From contig JADNRV010000067.1 of NCBI GenBank assembly GCA_015499995.1, positions 62,001-126,000 on the forward strand: a stretch of DNA of 64,000 nt. Reading direction: 5' to 3'. The stretch comes from Flammula alnicola (taxonomy: Eukaryota > Basidiomycota > Agaricomycetes > Agaricales > Strophariaceae). The translations under genes and the position numbers were made by a program. Within the stretch, counting starts at the first letter, position 1. Each line of letters starts with the position of its first letter. Below are positions 23,712-35,290 of the stretch, piece after piece. The notes under the pieces are model-generated. The model was not told where the DNA came from, searched no databases, and saw nothing but the letters and a program-made list of their open reading frames with translations.

Positions 23712-23796
23712 AGTTGGTAAGGGTAGATAGTTGAGAGCGAAACGAAAGATTGGTATAAGTTGTAAGTTTAGTTACGGGGGTTCGGGGCCCATAACT

Positions 23797-24053
23797 TGAA
23801 CGTAGAAAGACTGTCTATTAGTCTAGTTGGTAGATCGCTTATATACAAGTGAGGTAGTTAATGACTATGAAAGGAGGGAGATGTTGGAGACAACAAATGT
23901 ATATACAATATAAGTAATAGATGAAGGTTGTTTATTGGTAGTAGGCGGCGTGAATACGCAGCAGAGATAATAAGTAAGTGCATCCGTTAACAGTAACAAT
24001 ATAATTACAATACCAAGTAGGGAAGTGCATATGGATGTAAATATCCCCCAACT
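23797..24053 (-). repeat. 5' long terminal repeat of the copia element
   Basis: On the minus strand the LTR begins near GTTGGGGGATATTTACATCC and ends at CTACGTTCA, directly before the presumed primer-binding site. The canonical TG start is not clean (GTTGGGGG) and the opposite LTR is absent, so borders are approximate. Confidence 0.6.
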
Positions 24054-24189
24054 AGATTCAAAACACTGCAAAGGGCTATCCCGTTACAAACGCTAGCAAT
24101 CCCAAAGGTGGAAGATTGATTGTGTGAGGCACAGTCGCTGCAGTCTGCCAGACTCTCCAGCGAGTTGAGTCGGAGCGCTCATGATCAGT

Positions 24190-24760
24190 GGCACTGATCA
24201 GCGATTAGCCAGTCACGTTTTGTTTTATTTGGTTAGGATCCTCTGAAACAAACTTGACAGTTGCTTGCAGCTGTCAAGTTTGTCAGTTCACGTCGCTCTT
24301 GTGTCACGGTCTTCAGCTCTTTCATTGGACTTTCAAATTTTCTCGGACGGTCTCGTTAGAGAGTATTTGGAGCCATAGGAAGGGATCTGATTGGCCTTGG
24401 CGTTCAGAGTGCATAGCTGGAGAAAGGTAAGCTCTGAACGCAATGATATGCACCTCGCTTACTTTTTTTTTGCCGTTCAGCACGCCAACTGGATTCGACC
24501 TGAGAGCTGTCGACAGTCAGAGTCGTTGAACCTTCTCTGAGTCAGTGTCGCTCTTGCCTGTGCCACATCTTCGAAGAATTCCATTGGACTTTAAAAGTAT
24601 CTCAGACGGTCTCGTTAGAGAATATTTCGAGCCATAGGAATCAATTTGAAGGGCATTGACATTCAAAGTGCGTAGCTAGAGAAGGTAAGCTTGAAACACT
24701 ATGACATACACATTGCTTACCGGTTTTTTGACCTTCAGCGCGCCAACTGGAACCAACCTA
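24190..24760 (+). promoter_or_regulatory. Tandem leader cassettes upstream of the 1,236-aa gene
   Basis: Two diverged copies follow one another: CATTGGACTTTCAAATTTTC..GGACGGTCTCGTTAGAGAGT and CATTGGACTTTAAAAGTATC..AGACGGTCTCGTTAGAGAAT. Each continues into GAGCCATAGGAA, a GGTAAGC splice-donor-like site, a T-rich tract and TTCAGC(A/G)CGCCAACTGGA. Two more diverged copies occur in A' (53840-54170, and inverted in A). The pattern looks like duplicated non-coding 5' exons with introns, but the role is inferred. Confidence 0.45.
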
Positions 24761-24872
24761 GGGGTTGTCAGAGCCTTTGGAAGGGGCCTTGGAATATTTC
24801 GAAGCGGAGTGTTTCGATCTTTTGCATCTCATTCAATCAATCAGGATTGTGGCATCAATACCCATTAGCCTC

Positions 24873-27800
24873 ATGTCACAAAATCAATCATGGCAACGAG
24901 TCATTCAGTCTACAAAGAAAGGGGAATTGGATCGAACGAGGGGCTTTGCTCAGATAGTTGATGGTCAACTGTTCTATTCGCCTAACTCAAATCGTATTAT
25001 CACCATACCATTGCCTATCACAAATCCGCAGGAATATTTCAGCTATGTTAGTCACCATATCGACCAGATTCGTCAACCTCAATGGTGGTGTCGCGATCTT
25101 GCCTATCTTGCGTTTGTGGCTCTTGCGCCGGACTACTTGGGACCATTACAAGGTCTGGCTTCTATTTCGACTCCCCCATGTTTCCTTGACGGAAAACTTC
25201 GCTTCGATCCCTGCATCCAAACTTCCTGGCTGGATTTGGAATCGCGCATCCTTGAGGCGACCACAGCCCTGATAAACCATTGTCAGGTCCCAGGATTGTC
25301 TCCTCCCAAACCTAGCAGCCTTGGTTTATCACACCACTTCAAAACTCATCTTGAATATCAGGCTGCCGCCCACAAAATCAAGGATTGGTTTTCCATATGG
25401 ATGGCCCACCTATCGTACGCGCTAGCTATCGCACAATCATCCTCTGAGCAGCAGTCGTTTCCAAGTGGGAGTCATCAGCCGTTGTCTACAGAAATGGCAT
25501 GGGCGAAAGAAGTGGTATCGTTTAGGCAACAAGATGTTCGTGCAGGTGTCCTCCTCAACATTTTGTCTCCTTCAGAATCACAATGTTCGGTTGATTGGCT
25601 CTGTCATTTCCACATTCCAGTTTGGTATCCTTGGGGTCCCACTGAGGTCAGAGCGGCTGCATCGAATCCCAACATTGCAAGACTTCAGCCCCTCCCGCAT
25701 CAGCTCGTCGGCTTTAATGACTTCCTTACCATTGAGCCTTCTCGGAAAGCTTGGGGTAACCTGACATCGTCCTGGAATGGGAACTCATTCGAAGCCACCT
25801 CACAAGGTTTCTCCAGGTATAATCCATCATCCGCTAAATCCTTATCATCGGATTATTCCCATACTGAAGGATCTTCTTGGAGTAGTGCAACTTGGAGTAA
25901 TAGTTTATCTTGGCCCTCCTCTCACGGCCACGGAACTTCCTCTCGCAATTCCTCCTCCCAAGGGGACAGGCTCTCCTGGAGGAACGATTTATCTTGGCCC
26001 TCCTCTCACAGCCAAGGAACTTCTTGGAGCAATGATTTATCTTGGCCCTCCTCTCGCGGCCAAGAAACTTCCTCTCGCAATCCCTCCTCCCAAGTGGACA
26101 GGCCCTCCTGGAGCGACGATTGGCCCTCCTCTCAAGGCCAAGGAACTTCTTGGAGCAGCACGGCATTGCAAGGTGGCAATTGGGATTCCAAGAGGCCACA
26201 CGTTGATGATAAAGACGACGGTGTTCCTGTCGCAAAGCGGCGCCGCGAGGACCACCGCGAGGACCACCGCGAGAACCAAACACTTTCCCCCCAACAGTTC
26301 CTGAAGAAGCGACAAGAGCTTCACCAGAAGATGAAGGCCAACGAGTCACCGCAGGAAAAGCAAACTAGAGAGTCCAGGACGAAGAATCCACCAAAGAGAA
26401 AGAAAGTGAAGGTTTTTGAGTGGGAGGAGAGCCCCGAAGGATCATGGAAGCGCACCATGCTTACGCAAGCTATGTTTGAAGATGTGTTCTCCGATTTTGG
26501 CAAGCATCAAAAGATATATGACCCATTCTTCAACGAATGGAATCTTTGTCATGAGTTTGGACCAATGGACGAGGAACAGATCGCAGAGGAAGTTGATGAT
26601 AGGGCGGAGTATTTGAACATTTCGCCAGAGCTTTATATCGCTCGTCACGTATCTGCCTCAATTGATGCGATGATGAAAGCGACGAAGCCAAGTACTCTTG
26701 TTAGTTCCATTCACCATTCTTCTCCAGCATCTCCTATTCCTCCTGTTGAGCAGACACCCACTTTTCTTGAACCTACTTGCAACGGTCGTCCTGCATCTCC
26801 CATTCCTTGTGATGAGCCAAGGGTGCAATCATTGCCAAAATCGAAAGATGCTGATTGCTCAACTGCATCTGATAGTCATTCCGAGGTCTTTGACGTCACG
26901 TCTGGCATTGCGCTTCTTCCTTCGGCGAAATCTGCTGATGAGCGAGAAAATGGGCCTCCTGTCCATGCAGACGCTCTCGCTCTTTCTCGTCACATCCCAT
27001 CGCCTGCTCATTCAGTCGCTCCTGATCAACCATCATTTTCTCCTCATCCTATTTCGCCTTGTCAAAATAGGCCCAATCTGTTGTTGCTGGGGCCAGAGAT
27101 GCCGTACCCAGATTTTCCTGACGAACCAATGGGGCCGTCAATACAAGCACCTATGCCAACTGATTCTGATCTCGACCATGAAATGATAACACCCAATGAT
27201 TTTCCTGACGAACCAATGGGCCCATGGATACAAGTATCTACGCCTACTGATCCTGATGTTGACCGTGAGGTGATAACAGATAATCCCAACGCTGAATCAC
27301 CGCATGTTGAGGCTTATGCCTCCCAAGTCTCATCTATGGCCCATGATGTAGGCCTCACAAACATTGACGTTGACATTGATGTTGACGATGCTCAGCCTCC
27401 GATGGAAGAAATCTTGAACCCCAAATCCTCTTCTAATGATGTCGTCATGGACGATGTTGGAATACCGTCTATATCTGTCATCGATGACTCTTCGACCTTC
27501 CCGCGCCTGTCTGCCATACTCGACACATCCCTCCCAACTGCCCCCTACACCACCACTTCTCATTCTCCTCTGCCACGCAACAGGCATACGCATGCCCATC
27601 TCTTGTACCAAATTTATGGTTTTGTCAGGCCTCTAGATGTTGGACCAACACCGGCCTCCAGGATGGATCTTGCAAGCCAGCATCGATTAAAGCATGCTGC
27701 AGGTTTAGATGACGAAGACACGGATTTTTTGTCGTCACAGTATGCGCAGACGGCTTTGACTTTCCTCGACCTATTCAACAACTCTCGACCTCAAGCTGAC

Positions 27801-28636
27801 ACTTGGGATTTGGCAGAAGAAAATCGACTGTTCCTTGGGCGTGCGAAGCGTTTGCAGTCCCTGGTCAAGGTACAAGAAGATTGTTTTGTTTTTGACTACG
27901 GAGATCAGGCCACTGTGGCATGGTTTCTTGCTGTTGACAATGCCGTTGATGCAGTCAGAGTCCTTCGGATGGATGCACATCTGACTGACCGTGAAGTTGC
28001 ATTCCAATTGCTTCAAAGCGGCATCAGCTTACGTCTACTTGCGGCTCCGAAGTTGAACATTTCGCTGGCACATCCACCACTCTCGTCGCACCTTGTCCTC
28101 CTCCCCGAAGACTATGAGTTTACCGTGGATGACTACAACACATACATTGCTCGTCGCGACACATTTCTTCGGACACCACGTGGACGGGCGGCATTCTTGA
28201 GAGGAGGTATTGTTTGGCGTCTCTCATACAATGTTCTCCGTTTTGATGAAATTCTGTCTGGACCTTGTGACCACGACCTCACTGTGGATGAACACGAACT
28301 TATCTGTGGGATTTACCGTTGTCGCACAAGTATGTTGCACTTTGTTATTAGATTTTGCTTTTACTGAATACTCCTGTCACAGAGTTTCCCAACCAAACAT
28401 CAACGAAGTCCTGGTTTCCACTGGAAACTTGCTGGAAAGGGAAGTCAGCATGCACCCATTGGACAGAGAAGAATGAACATCTCTACCTTCATCGTCTGGA
28501 GCAGATATTGAAAGAAGGCGCACAACCCCTGACGGCAAAGGACTGGAAGCAAAAGCTGAAAATCAACAGTCATATCGTTCGAACGAAAGCCCGCAACTTA
28601 AAATTGTCGTCTGATTTCTTGAAGCAGATGAAGTAA
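24873..28636 (+). CDS. Large Agaricomycete-specific protein, paralogue of the 506-3816 gene
   Basis: Model: 24873..28329, 28383..28636, 1,236 aa. The 53-bp intron has GTATGT and CAG ends and joins in frame to the last exon with WFPLETCW, matching the other copy. The ATG at 24873 (MSQNQSWQRV) is the first in the frame. Residues of about 335-430 form a Ser/Trp-rich degenerate repeat (DLSWPSSHSQGTSWSN and variants). A charged tract (REDHREDHREN) leads to the conserved block at about 513-565 (VFEWEESPEGSWKRTM, then YDPFFNEWNLCHEF). Next is a Pro/Ser/Asp-rich linker with a 30-residue tandem duplication (FPDEPMGPSIQA / FPDEPMGPWIQV). The helical C-terminal region includes DFGYD-like FVFDYGDQATVAWFLAVDN. 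The function is unknown. It is intact, and the truncated copia element lies just upstream. Confidence 0.8.
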
Positions 28637-28800
28637 CTAATACATTGCCTTTTGATTTCATTTACCATACATTGCTTGTAATATACTTTTTATGTCAAAT
28701 ACAAAATACTTATACTATAATTCCTGTGCAAACGGAGCGACATTTTTTTTGGTAAGGAACTTTGAAATGCAATTAGAACTTGGTGCAATGGTTAGAACTC

Positions 28801-30123
28801 ATGTCGACAACCTAGAATTATAGGAAGACGAGTAACCATTTAATTTGTATCATTAAATTGATACGTACTGGTTCGGTGTCGACGAGATGGCCATTCTTGA
28901 ATGATTCGATAACTAAACTTGGGGTCTTCGCAAAGATCGACAATGTAAGCGATCTTGGGCTCATGCAACATTTTGCGAGCCATCCGAAGGTATCCGATTG
29001 GGTAGGGATCGATATAGGATTCTAAAACGGCAAGGATCAAGGTGATATCAAGAGCATTATCGGTTGTAATATGCACCCACAGAATCTTTGACACGGAGAC
29101 CATCAAGCTGCGCTTTTTCCAGTCAACTCCAGACCTCAGGCAGATTGAACTTAGTGACATTCCAGACCACGATCGATAGAAACAATGTGCTCAAACATTG
29201 ATCGTCGCTCAGACGCTGAGGCACATACATGGTCTCCATCCACGCTCTCGACGTGTCCCGAACGTCGTCTGGGATTGGAACTTGATGACTCGGCCTCGTA
29301 AATTTGGCCTAAGTCAAAAGGGCATATCATTGAACAAAGTCTTATCGAATCAATCCTGACGAGCTTAGGCACCGGTGCGATTGGCCGAATGAAGGGCGGA
29401 TAACTGTAGATGAGCAGCGAAGACGGAAAGCGCCAACGCCTGCGACCTTCGACGCATACTTAAACGGTTGACAAGTGGCCTTGTTCGGGCTTGTTGTTTT
29501 CGAGTGCATTTAGCAAAGAGATAACCGGCTGGATCGTGTTCTGAGACACGAAAATGTCGATGACCTAGAGTTACATAGAAGGTAAGTAACCATTTTGTTT
29601 CTGTTGTTTGAATTTATAAGGTTGCAAAATGGGTCGAGCGACTTCAAGCGATTCAAGGATGTTGAACTCGCCATTCTCCAAAAGAATACCGAACTGGAGG
29701 ATGGATGAGGGGCCGCCAGGACAAGCGGGTGCTTGCTTGAATGATTCGATAACCACAGTTGTCCGCAAAATACCCTGCAAGATAATGATAAATTATGAAT
29801 AGAAACAGGAAAGAAACAGGAAAAGCTGCTTACCCGTGGCGAGTTGGCCGCAAACTGGCGACTTCACCGAGTTGACCGAACTGGAAAAATTGTTGATACT
29901 GCGAGTCATCTGCACCAGGCAAATAAGGAATGACCGTTTGCTTGTCGACGTTGACACTGAGAACTTGTCCTTACTCGTTTACACCGATGACGCAGTTGGT
30001 TGCTTCACGCTCGGCTGTGACGAATATAGTCCCGTCCGGAATGCATCCGCCGGAGTGGACAAAACCGAATTTCGTGACGGGTGCTTCTTCGACAACTGTC
30101 TCTTCCGGAGGGAAATAGACATG
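28801..30123. repeat. Segment B (1.32 kb), inverted partner of 55844-57175
   Basis: Near-identical to the reverse complement of 55844-57175. Homology runs from ATGTCGACAACCTAGAATTA to GGAGGGAAATAGACATG, and sequence outside differs. It contains clathrin heavy chain fragments plus an F-box/LRR-like piece, all on the minus strand. At 30124 it abuts an A-family fragment. Confidence 0.9.
29450..30110 (-). pseudogene. Clathrin heavy chain gene fragments in segment B
   Basis: Reading the minus strand from 30110, the order is TKFGF, TIFVTAERE, CVIGVN, VLSVNVDKQTVIPYLPGADD, YQQFFQFGQLGEVA, an intron, GILRTTVVIESFKQAPACPG, ILLENGEFNILESLEVARPI, an intron, and VIDIFVSQNTIQP. These match in order the end of the N-terminal propeller, the linker and an early part of the leg of clathrin heavy chain, the coat protein of endocytic vesicles. 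Large parts between the blocks are missing and frameshifts are present, so it is a relic. Retained introns argue against retroposition. Confidence 0.8.
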
Positions 30124-30960
30124 GGAGCACAGGCCTCGGAGCAATCCAGAGGACCAGCGTCATGTCATCAAGATCGTCGCGTTGGTGTCACAAGAGTGAA
30201 CTCCAAGGTCGATATCGGAGTCTTGAGCGTAAGTCGCAGATTCTTGCTAGAGCCGGTTTCGTGAGTGAGGATGTTGATTGCGGTGGTGCAGTCCTCGGAA
30301 CAATCCAGAGGGCTGACACTTATACACGTAATTGAGGCTGGATGGTGTCCTGAGGTGAAGTCAAAGACCCCGAGTTTCTGACGGCCGGTCCAACCAGACC
30401 TTCCCGATAATGCGTATCCGCCAACTTGGCGAGGTTCACTTCGTCATCCTAGAACCATAACACAGTCAAAGACTGCCCTTTTTGTGGATATCTAGACACG
30501 AAAATTCTTCAATTTTCTGCATATATGTATAGAGTATAATGATTACTTGTAGGCAACTTGTTGAGCATGTAAGACAATCAAGGAAGGATTGGCCAACATG
30601 CAGAATGGGCCCGCACCGGCATTGAGTGACACGGGCAAGAGCTCCTCCTGCTGAGGATTTTTCCCAATGGCACCATCTTGTGATGAATACGATGTCAAGT
30701 TGAGCGAACCAAACACGCTGACCCGAGAATGCTTACCTGCTTGGTATGAGCTCCGAGAATCGAGGTTAGAGAGAAGGACTGTCACGCTGAGTGTGCAGTG
30801 GGCGACTTTTTGGACCAGTTTAGGGCCACATAAGGATCGGACATATTGCAGGGTGAGGGGTCCTCCAAGAGCCTTGGTGATAATATAGGTGGGTGAACGC
30901 CAACCTCTCCTAGCCGAATTGGACTCAAGACGCTGCAAAGGGTCGGTTTGAATATTTAAC
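30124..30960. repeat. A-family composite repeat, copy C2 (partial)
   Basis: Matches 51800-52400 in the same orientation. It has GTCCTC..GAGGAC-type motifs near 30138 and 30290, then the TTGCATAT-type stretch around 30520, and ends near GACGCTGCAAAGGG (30930). It directly abuts segment B. Confidence 0.75.
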
Positions 30961-32250
30961 GAGGTGTCATATCTTGTGGGTCGTCCGGGCCGGCAGGTGA
31001 GTTATGCCTCTTCGTCGCCAGTCGCAGCAACCCCCAGATTGCTGAGCGATGACGTTCTACATGTGTTCATTGTGGTCAGTGGCATGGAAGCACCGAGAGC
31101 ACAAAACACAGCTATCGTCCAATGCACAATCTCTTCGCGATCTCGTTAGACAAGGTAGAATATAATAAGTACACGATTACGCACTTGCATCTGTAACAGC
31201 TTTCCACCTTCTTGAAGAGATGGCTACAAGGTTTGCCGGGCACCAGTGGATCTTCCTTTCCCGCCCCTCCGAATCCTATCGACGTCTGATATTCACTGAG
31301 CAGGACATGGGGTGGCACCTGCGAGACACCACCGGGCAGAAACATTTGCGGGTATTGACCCATGAACGCGACGTAAAGTTTCGTTATGATCTCTGCGCGT
31401 GCAATGGGGATGAAGACATATTTGCGCGATTCTGGCATGATCTCGAGTCAGAACTGAGGAGGTCGCTGAGGCTTGAAGGCGGTCACCGCGAGAAGAAGAA
31501 CGCTGAGAGATCTGACGTTGTGGAGGTTGTGGATTGTAGACATCGTGCAGTCGTATGTGCGCTACGCGTCGGAGTAACCGGCAGCCCATCGCAACTGACG
31601 TCATTGCAGCTGAGGCCACCGCATCTGAGACATTGCTAACCATACCCGCTGAGAGTTCCTCCCGGAAATTGACAGCCTGCTGTAGAACGGTCTCCGTGAG
31701 GTTGTGAACCCGGCGATAGAGGTCTAGAGTTGCATCCTCGAGAGTGGCGATAGCAGCGTCCGATGAAGATGAGCGCCGAGAGGATGATGTCTGCCGTGTT
31801 TTCCGGCGCAGTCTGAAACGAGCACATGCACCGCGGTCCGAAGGATCAGGAAACTGGCGACCCTGAGGAGAGGCGGTCTGCGGCGCCGGTATTGACTCTG
31901 CACGTGAAGATGGCAGGAGAGTCGAGTATGGCGAATATTAATCAAATATTAATGGGGGGTCGACTAAATAGGTTTCTTGTCGAATGAGTTGGTGTTGAGT
32001 GGCGTTTATATCTCACCACGAGAGCCTCGCCGATAAATGGCGGTAGTGGTGGTAACAATAGTGGTGGTGGTGGTGGTAGTGGTGGTGGTGGTGGTAGTGG
32101 AAGAAAGGCGACGATAATTAAGCGTGACATGTGGCTCCGGGCCGCATCGCCGCGATTGGAACAAGCGTGCGTGAGTCAACTGTGTTTCAACCGCCTCAAC
32201 AGACCTAAGGGCAGTTCAAAATCAACTGCCTCGTTGTTTGCCTCTGGGCA
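30961..32250. other. Unassigned stretch with a GGT microsatellite
   Basis: Open frames of up to about 140 codons overlap on both strands (31220-31643) without recognisable motifs, so no gene is called. At 32038-32103 there is a GGT/AGT trinucleotide tract (about 22 units, imperfect). Confidence 0.4.
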
Positions 32251-32261
32251 CGCGGCCACCT

Positions 32262-32360
32262 GTCATACATTGGAATCGTTTCCGTTGGACCGTTCCACCA
32301 CCACCGTTTTCGGGTTTTGGACCATCCCACCACCAACGTCATCACCCACTGTTGTGGGTT
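32262..32360 (-). repeat. R1 repeat fragment
   Basis: The reverse complement contains the ATTGGAATCGTTTCCGTTGG and TTTTGGACCATCCCACCACC parts of R1 and is truncated before the R1 tail. It lies just upstream of the F-box gene. Confidence 0.7.
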
Positions 32361-32610
32361 CAATATCAATACCCATTAAACCATGAACTAAGCCAAACAA
32401 CACGTTCAACAATCTCATAGAACAAGTCATAATTGGCGTTCAACGTTCAACCTTCTATCGCCGGCTCATAAGTAAGTACGTCGTTCCTGGTACTTGTCTT
32501 TTGCTGCTCCTTCTCTGATATTTGGAATGTACGCCTAGTTGAAAACTAGTGAACACTTTAGCAAACTGGAGAGCTGCTGGTCGACATTGGCCAACTCTCG
32601 GTCTATTACT

Positions 32611-34128
32611 ATGGCTCAAAAGGAAAAGACAATTCGCTGCCTTCCATTGGAGGTCCTGGCTGAAATTTTTATTGCCTGTCTACCAAATCACCATGCGACA
32701 ATGTCACCCGAAGAACCACCTTTACTTTTGACAAAAGTGTGTAAGCAATGGCGACTCATTGCGTACGGCACACCGCGCCTCTGGACTACAATGATTGTTT
32801 ATGTCAGGCATCCTTCCCTCGCGAGGATCCCCAGCGAAGATTTCCCCGAGCAATGGCTCTGTGTCGCTCGCAACTGGCTATGCAGATCAGGCGCTCTCCC
32901 ATTGAGACTCACATTGCAGGATGACCGACATTGGTCCAAGATTTCTCCTTTCCTGGAACTTTTCATTCAATTCTCTGCGCGATGGCAAGCCTTTAAATTC
33001 AGCGGATCTCCTTGCAGCATGAAGCTTCTCGCCAATCTTTGTCCAACGAAGGTCCCTCTATTAACAGATCTCACATTTACACCGACATGGCAGGGTTATG
33101 GTCATGACGAGGAAGGTGGGTTGTGGGACGAGGTCGGGTTGTTCAAAACACCAAACCTCCAAATATTGACGCTGGAAATACCTCCATCGGACCTGGAAGT
33201 TATAGATTTCATCTCCTTGCATCTAACCCAGCTCGACCTCCAGGTTCACGGCATCACGCGTTCTGAACTCGTTGGTCTATTTAACCTGTGTCCAGGACTT
33301 TCGGCCATTCGTCTCGATGTCTCCGTTGATGTCTCCGTTGCCGAGGAGGACCACGTAAACACGGGGCCCATAAAAATGAAATGCCTCGAGAGAATGTCGA
33401 TATACACAGGCTTCCATTTGGCCGAGGAAACAGATTCCGGAATAGATGATTTCCTGTGCTGCTTGGAACTGCCTAGCCTGTGTCACATTGAATTCGGCGA
33501 TTTTCCGTTTTCTGACAAGCTCCTGGATTTTTTATCTGGTGTACGCAACACAGTCCGCACTTTTGGCACCAATTTCCAGGGGTTTTCCCAGGACAACCTT
33601 CTAAAATGTCTTCAGTCCCTTGTTCATCTTACATCTCTCTCCATTGCCCCCTTCAGACGAAAGAGGTTCGAAGACGACATCTTCACCATCCATACTCGAA
33701 TTGGAATGACACTAGTTGTTGATGGGTTTTTGGAGGGGCTGAATAAACCACGGAATACTGGCTACATTTGTCCAAGGCTTCAGGAATTCGAGTGCTCAAC
33801 GTACGTCAAATTCAAGGAGCAAAGCTTGGTCGATTTCATTACCCATAGATTCGAAACCCCGAATTTGCGAGATCTCAATGCCGTTTCTGTGATATTTAGA
33901 CAACTGTCGGACATTGATGTCAAAGAGAGACTCGCGCCATTCATCCAAGACGGCCTGAAGCTCAAGCTATTGTATCCGGCTTATAAAGATATCATGGGGC
34001 CATTGTGGGACGACTGCACCACTTTGAATTGGGGCCACCGCACCACTTTGAATTGCCACCGCACCACTTTGAATTGGGGCCTTCATTACAGTTTTTGGGA
34101 CACTGAAGACTCAATTTTGCAACATTAA
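32611..34128 (+). CDS. F-box protein with leucine-rich-like C-terminal region
   Basis: Single exon, 505 aa from the ATG at 32611 (MAQKEKTIRCLPLEVLAEIF). The F-box occupies about residues 8-55 (LPLEVLAEIFIACLP, then VCKQWRLIAYGTPRLWTTM) and would bind Skp1 in an SCF ubiquitin ligase. The rest carries irregular Leu-rich segments (LLTDLTF, LQILTLEIPPSDLEVIDF, LDLQVHGITRSELVGLF) expected to bind a substrate. The frame is open for 24 codons upstream of the ATG, so an upstream first exon is possible. The last 35 residues contain a threefold TTLNW/TTLNC repeat from a short tandem DNA repeat (34017-34080), which may have extended the original C-terminus. Such proteins are highly expanded in Agaricomycetes, and the target is unknown. 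Confidence 0.8.
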   Translation: MAQKEKTIRCLPLEVLAEIFIACLPNHHATMSPEEPPLLLTKVCKQWRLIAYGTPRLWTTMIVYVRHPSLARIPSEDFPEQWLCVARNWLCRSGALPLRLTLQDDRHWSKISPFLELFIQFSARWQAFKFSGSPCSMKLLANLCPTKVPLLTDLTFTPTWQGYGHDEEGGLWDEVGLFKTPNLQILTLEIPPSDLEVIDFISLHLTQLDLQVHGITRSELVGLFNLCPGLSAIRLDVSVDVSVAEEDHVNTGPIKMKCLERMSIYTGFHLAEETDSGIDDFLCCLELPSLCHIEFGDFPFSDKLLDFLSGVRNTVRTFGTNFQGFSQDNLLKCLQSLVHLTSLSIAPFRRKRFEDDIFTIHTRIGMTLVVDGFLEGLNKPRNTGYICPRLQEFECSTYVKFKEQSLVDFITHRFETPNLRDLNAVSVIFRQLSDIDVKERLAPFIQDGLKLKLLYPAYKDIMGPLWDDCTTLNWGHRTTLNCHRTTLNWGLHYSFWDTEDSILQH

Positions 34129-35290
34129 TAAATTTACACTACAGTCATCCACCGGCAAACAAGTGTTACACTCTTGTAATATAAATAACTTAGCCAAAAA
34201 TTGATATTTCTTTCCAGAACAAGTACAAGCTGTACATATTGCTAATCACCTGGTGAAATTTCGCAACAAGTGGTTAGAATTTGGCTTGGCAGAATATGTG
34301 TTCGTCATCGTTCCTTTCGTCCGCGGCACAATGTGCATCGCGTACCTTTGCCTGCACTCGTTAACCATCATCGCCTTCCTCCTGTTCCCAACCCAGCACG
34401 ACGATAACCCCAACATCAGCCATCAGCGCCCCATCAGCGCCCCATCGGACTCTCTGACATCGAACCCAGCCAAAATTGACCGCATCCTCGCTTGCTCGCC
34501 TTGCCCGACCGCGTCCACGCCATACTCCGACCATGATAACGACAGACAGCCCCGCGATCTATGCCCTCTCACGACAAGCCCTCGGCGTATGGGGCATGCA
34601 CACCTCCTCGACGGCGTCCTCGTCCGGAAGTGGCAGTGCATATACGATGGCGGCAGCAGAGGAGGCCGAAAAGATGGACTATCTGCTGGTGTGTCTCGTT
34701 TGCATTGCGGGGTCGCTCATTATTTGCATCATTTGCTTTCCCCTCCGATGTCCGTATCCAGCATGTATCCACTGCAGGTCGGGAAGTTCGTAAACGCGGC
34801 GCGTGGGATGGGTCTTGCCCGCGAATCCTCGTCTTCCGCATCGACTCGGCGGAGCAAGCTTGCTTCGGGTGGTGGTGGTGGTAGCAACGACAGGAGGGGC
34901 AGTAGCAGTCTTGGTGGTGGGGGTGGAGGTGCGATGGCTGGTGTTGTGTCAGGAAAACTTGGGACGAGCAAGCGAGAACGGGAGGCGGAAAGGGAAAGGG
35001 CAAGGAAGGAGTGGAAAAGGATGCTTTGGTGGGAGGTGTTGTTTTATGGTCTATAAGTTGACGTTCTCTTTCTCTTCCCACTCTTTTGAGGTTGCGTCTC
35101 GTGTCGTGCGGGATACTTTTCCTGGCCAATTTCCTGATCTCCTTCTTTGAACGATAGGTTTACGTCTGACGCGCTGGGCCACCACCCTTACATCCCACCC
35201 TACTTCTGCGCCGTGAAGCTGCCTGCGTGCTCACTAACTATTGCTACTATTCAAATCGTACGAACTTCAAAGCAGCAGCTGCTTGACACG
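34129..35290 (+). other. Unresolved stretch with a possible membrane-segment frame
   Basis: A plus-strand frame around 34534-34790 contains a clear hydrophobic segment (DYLLVCLVCIAGSLIICIIC). Another frame near 34800-35050 is Ser/Gly-rich, then strongly charged (REREAERERARKEW). They may be parts of a broken gene related to the next feature, but I could not build a consistent model. Confidence 0.3.

Larger units (their letters stand above)
20836..24053 (-). mobile_element. Ty1/copia retrotransposon, truncated and decayed
   Basis: Order on the minus strand: 5' LTR (about 24053-23797), a putative primer-binding site (TTATGGGCCCCG, half-tRNA-type), gag with a zinc knuckle, protease, pre-integrase and integrase core. 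The element stops at 20835 where composite repeat A begins, so reverse transcriptase, RNase H and the 3' LTR are missing. It is further disrupted by at least one stop and frameshifts in gag, a frameshift near 21575 in the integrase, and a 181-bp MITE at 21984-22164. Non-functional. Confidence 0.9.

Noticed and set aside
20836..24053. A complete copia retrotransposon
   Set aside because: No reverse transcriptase or RNase H motif (such as YVDD) and no 3' LTR lie before the border with A.
31220..31643. Overlapping 140- and 117-codon frames on opposite strands
   Set aside because: Neither has family resemblance or introns. Mirror frames are common in GC-balanced repeat debris.
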